A stretch of 64,000 bases of DNA from Hyalella azteca (lineage: Eukaryota > Arthropoda > Malacostraca > Amphipoda > Hyalellidae), in NCBI RefSeq assembly GCF_000764305.2, contig NW_025941804.1, positions 95,006 through 159,005 of the forward strand, written 5' to 3'. Shown here piece by piece: positions 58,486-64,000 of the stretch. The position numbers and the translations under genes were made by a program. Numbering within the stretch: position 1 is the first letter of the stretch; every line of letters starts with the position of its first letter. Under the pieces are notes generated by a model. The model saw only the letters and a program-made list of their open reading frames with translations, was not told where the DNA came from and ran no database searches.

Positions 58486-58920
58486 ATATTGATCTAAATT
58501 ATGTAATAAACACCAATGGGATGGGAATGAAATTTTCGCCATAAGTTTTTTCCAGGTTCGCCGAGGTGCTGGAAATTCAGAAGACGTGCGGTGATGTCCT
58601 TACGAGGCTCCAGTATAGGATTTTTAATGATGAAAAACAATACAATAATTTATATTATAACATAATTCTGTGATGTGTTATCCTAAATCATGGAAAGCTG
58701 TAAAATGTAGCCCCAGTCGGTTTCCAGGTTCGCCGAGGTGCTGGAAATTCAGAAGACGTGCGGTGATGTCCTTACGAGGCTCCAGTATAGGATTTTTAAT
58801 GATGAAAATCAGTACAAGAATTTATCTTATAAGATTATGGTCAACTGAATAGTAAAAATATTATATATAGCTGAGCATAATAAACACTCACGGGATGGGA
58901 ATGAAATTTTCGCCATAGGA
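58486..58920 (+). repeat. Two extra copies of gene E's terminal coding segment
   Basis: Copies of the last 40 or so codons start after TTTTTTCCAG at 58554 and after GGTTTCCAG at 58727. Both keep the frame to a stop (58671-58673 and 58846-58848), encoding FAEVLEIQKTCGDVLTRLQY, RIFNDE and different tails (KQYNNLYYNIIL; NQYKNLSYKIMVN). Each is preceded by a polypyrimidine-AG acceptor. GGGATGGGAATGAAATTTTC flanks recur at 58517 and 58891. They could be unused duplicates or alternative last exons. Confidence 0.88.
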
Positions 58921-59973
58921 TTTAAGGTTTTATTCTTTTATGATATGATAAGAGTAAGGAAATCGAGGAAATTACCTCTCTGTATACTGCGCATCGCCTT
59001 TCGCCTTGATGGCCATATACGTGAAGAGGTTGCGCGCTATTATCACTTCAGTCTATCATACAGTATGTGGAATAATACAAAAAATACGCTTAGATTATAA
59101 TGTAATATCACTGCCAAGTGACGAGGTATCGCACTTTTACTAAGAAAATATTGAGTTATAAATGAAGGATTTAACCGACGGTCGGCCCAAAGATATGACC
59201 AGCATTCAGGGACCGGCCGGGAGGTGAAAAAATTACGGGTTATTGTTTTCTTCCAATTTAACCCAAGAAACCCGCACCACATTCGGAAAAATGGAGCAAC
59301 GGTTTATTTTCACGGGGCGGATGGCAACTAGACCGTTTTTTCCTTTATTTCGAACAGTGAGCACAGCATCCTGACTACTGGCATGTAGCAATTACAAGCT
59401 CCTATATAATCCTTGCTTAGTTATTGGTTTACTTATTATATACATCCTACTATTTTCTGTACATGTAGTTCTATCAGAAAATATTTACCATTTATATCTG
59501 GTGGATTATCTATGTAGGATTTATCTGAGGCTCACCGGAATGTTCTTTGGAGGTGACTCTAATTTTGAACGTACAAGGTGGATTAAATTAACTCCATACA
59601 TTTGTTTAAGGTCTAATCAACGTAGATGGATGTTTAGGGTCTCATTAATTACGACCCTCATTTTTCTCCTATGTCCTTTGTCACTTCACGTTTTTTGTAA
59701 ATTAAAAAAAATCTTACGAGAAAAATGTTTTTATTTCAGCGATTTACATTTGACTACGAAGTTTCAGAAAGATCGGTCATACAGTTTAGGAGATAATTCT
59801 TAGAGGAGACATTCAACGTAAGACATTCCTTAAGTAAAATCCGGTATTTCCTCCGTATTATTCGCTTCCTATATTAAATTAAACAGTGGAGCCATTCACA
59901 TACCGTTGCTCACTATTTATTCATCAATGGTTTTTCAGAAACATTTGTATTCCAAAAAAAGCTAGGTCACCTT
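58921..59973. other. Gap between gene E and the pseudogene
   Basis: A plus-strand frame at 59501-59803 encodes a hydrophobic stretch (SLITTLIFLLCPLSLHVF) after a basic segment. It is reminiscent of a type II anchor exon, but no phase-matched donor follows. Otherwise nothing recognised. Confidence 0.35.
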
Positions 59974-61179
59974 TCAATACATTTTCCTATACGTTTCATA
60001 ACTTCCAGAAAGTTCCAGGATTGGAAGTTTGAGAATTTTCATTTTGAAGCTCCAAGTTTTGCTGCTCGGCCCTAGTGATGACGACTCAGAAGAAAATGAC
60101 GACTCAGACGACTCAGAAGAAAATTCAGACGACTCAGAATGAGAAGATCCAGTGAACACATTCTTCAACATCTTCTTTCTCCGTCCACTGCATTCGCTTT
60201 GTGGAGAAGCGGAGGTTTCGTAATCTGAACTTCCCTTAGTTCTCGTTGAGCCTTCACGCGACTTTCTTCCAAATTTGTTTGCCCAAAATGCGCTCTCTTT
60301 CCAGGTAGGTTTCTTATGGCAACAGTTTGTCTCACAAACTGGAACTTCATTGGAGGCTGAGCCACAGACTAATTTATACTCAGTTGAACTGGAGTTGAGG
60401 GTGGCCATGTTGTCCGCCATGGCGGTCAGGATGTCGTTGATTAAACTGATGTTTTTCAAACTTCCAGTCTTGAAGCAGCTACTTGGTGGATCATTGGATG
60501 GAGGCTCGATGCTGCTGCTGCTAGGTTGTGTACTGCTATCAGAATGTAGAGTCCCGATGCTTGGTGGTTTCGTTCCGAATTGAAACTTTCCAGAGTTAGG
60601 ACTGAACAGATTACAAGACCGACGATTTTTGTTGTTTGGATTTCTCGCGTCCGAATTTTTTTCGTTTCCAAATACCTCGTACTAAGTCGCTCCGCTGCAG
60701 CCATAATCCTGTACGTTGATCATAATACATTGTGGAACTGTCTCTTCACTTATATCAACCTTGCACATGTTTTCGTGATTATTTTCCTTCAGTCGGGTTC
60801 CACTAGAAGCTCCGTCTAATTTCTCATTGAAAATCTTTCTTTGCGTTTCTCCGCATGGATCATAGCAGTCAGACGAACAGCAGGGGCATTCATACCAATA
60901 ATTTGTATTTTATGAGCAAAAATCTTCGGTTGTGCCGCAAGTTTGTTCCTAGAACTTGTCGCAGTCTATCGTACTGCTTGTGCTGCTGGTATCATTTCTG
61001 CAAAAATCTTTTTGGGTCGTCGTCGAAGATATTTCGCAAAATCCCAAGTTCTTCAGTAAATCATTAACTTATCGATGGACTTCGCTTATTGGTACTTGGT
61101 TCTCCATGTTTGTAGATATCATCAATTCACAAGGGAGAAATTTGACGCCGAATTTCTGAAAATGTCCTGAAAGTTGAGC
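59974..61179 (-). pseudogene. Ser/Cys-rich coding frame with four internal stops
   Basis: One minus-strand frame stays open for 402 codons except for stops at 61069-61071, 60949-60951, 60910-60912 and 60682-60684. No frameshift is needed. The text is protein-like: KDFCRNDTSSTSSTIDC, YWYECPCCSSDCYDPCGETQ, then Pro/Ser/Thr-rich, then ETNCCHKKPTWKESAFWANK, an acidic Ser-rich run SSESSESSFSSESSSLGPSS and a basic end. Codons 60681-59974 are uninterrupted (235 residues). No domain is recognised. Most likely a young pseudogene; introns hiding the stops or readthrough are less likely alternatives. Confidence 0.55.
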
Positions 61180-61906
61180 CTATATACTCCTTGGTATTGT
61201 TGATACCTGAGCTATATCCGTCCAATTTGGAATATTTTTTGAAATTTTGTAATTAATCGCTTTGAAAAACATGTTTGCGGATGCGTAACGCATTATTATG
61301 CAAAAAATGTAACTCTAATAATTCGTTGATTTGTTAAGGCATGCGCTTTACAGTTTATCAATTCTTAATTACTTCTCAAATTTTTGATCTAAAATCGTTA
61401 CCCGAGATCAGTATTCCTGGTTTGCCCGGTCTTGAACATTTATGTTATTTTAAAATCCCAATTCAGTCATTGCCGTAATCACCTAAATAATAATTAATCT
61501 TAATTATTGTGGTTAATAACCATTTACTAACTGTATTTACTATTTTTTGTAAGAATTCACTATCTTAATCCATTTCTTGTGAGCAATATATGTAATCATG
61601 TAAAATTGAGTTTTGAACAATTTTTTAGCAAAATTTCGTCGCTGAGAGGATGTTGTGGTTTAGATCAAAATTAAGTGGATTGTATTAAAATAAGACGAAT
61701 TTTTAATCGAAGTCATTTTCTAGTGTTGTTAAGGTTATTTAATTTGCTTTTTTCGTTTGGTCCAGAATGAAAATTTCCATCAATACATAATACATACACT
61801 ACACATCGGTATAATGTATACAAACACTACATACACATCAGTGAGGTTGTTGCTGTGTGAACAAATTCATACACAATAAAGTAATTAAATAAATAAAGTA
61901 ATAAAG
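61180..61906. other. Intergenic DNA, nothing recognised
   Basis: AT-rich unique sequence. A minus-strand GAGTATATAGGC just beyond the pseudogene could be a relic TATA box. Confidence 0.4.
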
Positions 61907-62755
61907 TAATAAAGTAATTTTCGATTTTAATCCCTTTTAATTTTGCCTTTTTACTTGAGATGTCTTTTTATTCCGTGGCACTTCTTAGTAGCTTAGCGAA
62001 AAATAAACTTTATCGATCCATTTAGCTATTATTGTGTTTATATATGAGTGTAGAATTGAAATTTTTGTGTAGGATGGATAATGGTTATAGCATCTTGGCT
62101 GTCACGGCTTAAGTTTTGAGATAAAATTATTTCTTTAATCGTGTACAACAAAAAATTTGCATTAGATGACAGAATTTTCTTATTGAAACGCGTACGAATA
62201 ATAATGACCAGAGAATATATTATATTCCAACTAGCAAGGAATCAAAATTCTTCTGATGCCGTTTACAGATAAAAAGGCAGGTCTCAGGAAGGATTTATAA
62301 TATATTTAACGACGTTTCGAATGTATCAACATTAATTTTCAAGTAAATAGAAGCATTAAAGAATGAAATTTTGGTGGACATAAGTAAATAATACACGTAA
62401 ATAGGATACAACGAGGAAATTTTAAACGAAAATGACTCTGAAAACTATCTCAAAATTCAGACAATTTCGGTAATTTGAAAACAAATAGTTGTAATCGATT
62501 AATAGCTGTTAGCATCATCTAAAGAATTTTGATGTCGTGCAACTTGTACTATAATGCATTCTCTGGTCATTATTCGTACGAGTTCCAACAAAAAATTCTT
62601 GCACAATAAAGTAATTTTCGATTTTTATCAGCCTTTTCACATGAGATGTCATTTTATTCCGTGGTACTTCTTTGTAGCTCAGCGAAAAGTAAACTTTATC
62701 GATCCAATTAGTTATAATTGTGTTTATGAGTGTAGAATTGAAGTTTTTGTGTAGA
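61907..62755. repeat. Direct repeats of about 165 bp flanking an inverted pair
   Basis: 61907-62075 and 62600-62755 share AATAAAGTAATTTTCGATTT, TTATTCCGTGG, GCGAAAA-TAAACTTTATC, GATCCA and GAGTGTAGAATTGAA. Between them GTACGAATAATAATGACCAG, AGAATATAT (62190) is inverted at about 62548-62580 (CATTCTCTGGTCATTATTCG). The layout could be a small composite or foldback element. No coding frame inside. Confidence 0.75.
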
Positions 62756-63239
62756 AGAAACTATTCGATGCCGCAAGTTTAAATTTATAGAGGGACATAT
62801 TAAAATCTAAGCCACGTTGTATTGAAAGAAATAATTTGTGAACGGAGCCGTTGGTTATAGTTTGGGACGTCCAAAAATTGTCAAAATGATAAGGAAAATT
62901 GATAATCCGAACTCAATTTCCTTAACCGGATTCAATAAATAACTTGAATTTCCGACATAAAATGTGAAAATACAAGCAACGCGAGTTTTCCTTATGAAAT
63001 TATTGATCGTGATATCTGTTCGTTAGACGCATTTCGTCGATAAAGGTTTTGATCGATGCCTTCGTAATAATATCGAAATTAAAATGAAACTTGAACGAAT
63101 GCACGAATTAAGTTGAAGTTTAGGATGTTAAAAAATCACTTTAGTTTAGTTTCATTAGTTTATTTTAAAATAAGTTGATCGTGCCACGCACGAACAACAT
63201 ATTGCACTAAGCGCAGAACATTGAATATTCAAGAAAAAA
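62756..63239. other. Region upstream of gene F
   Basis: AT-rich unique sequence; no clear core promoter recognised. Confidence 0.4.
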
Positions 63240-63310
63240 TATTGAAATACTAAAGAAAAATTCTTGAAATATTAAAGAAAAAATCTTGAAAAGTTTAGAA
63301 AAAACTTGGA
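63240..63310. repeat. Short A-rich tandem repeat before gene F
   Basis: About three units of TTGAAATATTAAAGAAAAA and TTC with GAAAAGTTTAGAAAAAACTT at the end. Confidence 0.75.
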
Positions 63311-63328
63311 TTACTCGCAGTCACGAGA

Positions 63329-63579
63329 ATGTTATCTAAGGGAAACACTTTACCTGCAACTGCATTGGACAGCAAGCGGATCAACTTGAATTATAAAGAA
63401 AAGTCATCGAAGTTCACAAAAGTTTTGACTTCAGCATCTAGTCTATTTCTGATGCTAGTGTTCCTGAACACAATCAACACATACATCAATATCATATCTG
63501 TTGAACGTCACGAAGTTCATCACCAGGTCTCCTCCGCAAAAGTTTTCACTGTTTCTCAACGAAAAAAATACGTTAACAG
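63329..63579 (+). CDS. Gene F exon 1: third sulfotransferase-like gene, partial
   Basis: 83 codons plus AG before donor GTGAGG, the same phase-2 edge that completes an Arg in genes D and E. The peptide has a polar tail (MLSKGNTLPATALDSKRIN), a membrane anchor at about 32-56 (SSLFLMLVFLNTINTYINII) and a His/Val-rich luminal start. NTINTYINIISVERHEVHH closely parallels NVTTTYISIITTELHHRE of gene D exon 1. This homology and the identical junction indicate an N-terminal exon of a third carbohydrate sulfotransferase. The catalytic exons would lie beyond the right edge. Confidence 0.75.
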
Positions 63580-63837
63580 GTGAGGCTTTGGGGTTAAATT
63601 CACCATCATTTACGGTTATCTCTAATGGCATCACGAATATCAGTGTGTGTAAATTAATTCAGAATTGTGTTTCCTTGCTTTTCCCAATATTATTTTTGTG
63701 AATCCATGTATGAACAATATATTTAAACGGAAGTATACAGTAAATGGCGTCAAATTAACACATTCATAAAGTATAATAAACATATGGGAGCAGATGAAGA
63801 ATCGTTTTGAAACTAAATTTTTTGTTCCGGCACGGAT
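63580..63837. other. Start of gene F intron 1
   Basis: AT-rich unique intronic sequence. Confidence 0.5.
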
Positions 63838-64000
63838 GAGAAATGTGCAACGTATGAAAGATGTGCAACGTATGAAAGATGTGCAACGTATGCAAGATGT
63901 GCAACGTATGAAAGATGTGCAACGTATGAAAGATGTGCAACGTATGCAAGATGTGCAACGTATGCAAGATGTGCAACGTATGCAAGATGTGCAACGTATG
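63838..64000. repeat. 18-bp minisatellite running off the right edge
   Basis: About nine units of GTGCAACGTATGAAAGAT or GTGCAACGTATGCAAGAT. The minus-strand ILHTLH periodic frame is an artefact. Confidence 0.95.

Noticed and set aside
59501..59803. Fourth sulfotransferase N-terminal exon
   Set aside because: It has a membrane-like stretch, but no AG|GT phase-2 donor and no similarity to the D/F luminal segment.
63764..63994. Minus-strand frame of repeated ILHTLH
   Set aside because: 18-bp minisatellite translated; no gene signal.

Overview
This is an AT-rich eukaryotic window with intron-split genes, canonical GT/AG splice sites and very many minisatellites. The two gene families present are RR-1 cuticle proteins and Golgi-type carbohydrate sulfotransferases. 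The C-terminal style of the cuticle proteins (a conserved IPQFVLDQIA block) and the repeat load suggest a malacostracan crustacean, probably a decapod. The species cannot be named from sequence alone. No bacterial operons, tRNA genes, rRNA genes or CRISPR arrays were seen.

Cuticle genes: gene A (minus strand, 5685-9672, 3 coding exons, 141 aa), gene B (minus, 24243-28771, 3 exons, 144 aa) and gene C (plus, 48498-50024, 2 exons, 163 aa). All three share a nine-base first coding exon (MKV, MKY, MKF) followed by an exon that completes the signal peptide. Each has a TATA box at a plausible distance. They would be secreted by epidermis and bind chitin.

Sulfotransferase cluster: gene D (minus, 51719-54257, 395 aa) and gene E (plus, 56193-58485, 403 aa) are divergent neighbours with the same exon structure. 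The first exon of a third member, gene F (plus, from 63329), lies at the right edge and the rest is outside the window. Each begins with a type II membrane anchor; D and E carry the PAPS-binding motifs RSGSSFT and VRDPRG. Between E and F lies a 402-codon minus-strand frame with four internal stops, probably a young pseudogene of unknown family.

The remainder (9.8-24.2 kb and 28.8-48.4 kb especially) is gene-poor DNA packed with tandem arrays of 18 to about 150 bp units, a 145-bp inverted-repeat element in three copies, several foldback elements and a tRNA-derived SINE-like pair.

The most unusual observation is that many arrays are built from exon edges. The splice donor of exon 2 is repeated five times in gene A and three times in gene B. 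The exon 3 acceptor of gene B is repeated five times. First-exon edges are duplicated in genes A, C and D. The 3' coding ends of genes D and E are repeated downstream of their stop codons. In genes A and B the shared intron position has also shifted by 11 nt with a change of phase, as expected if duplicated splice sites allow introns to slide. All coordinates and splice choices are hand-derived from the sequence and have no transcript support.
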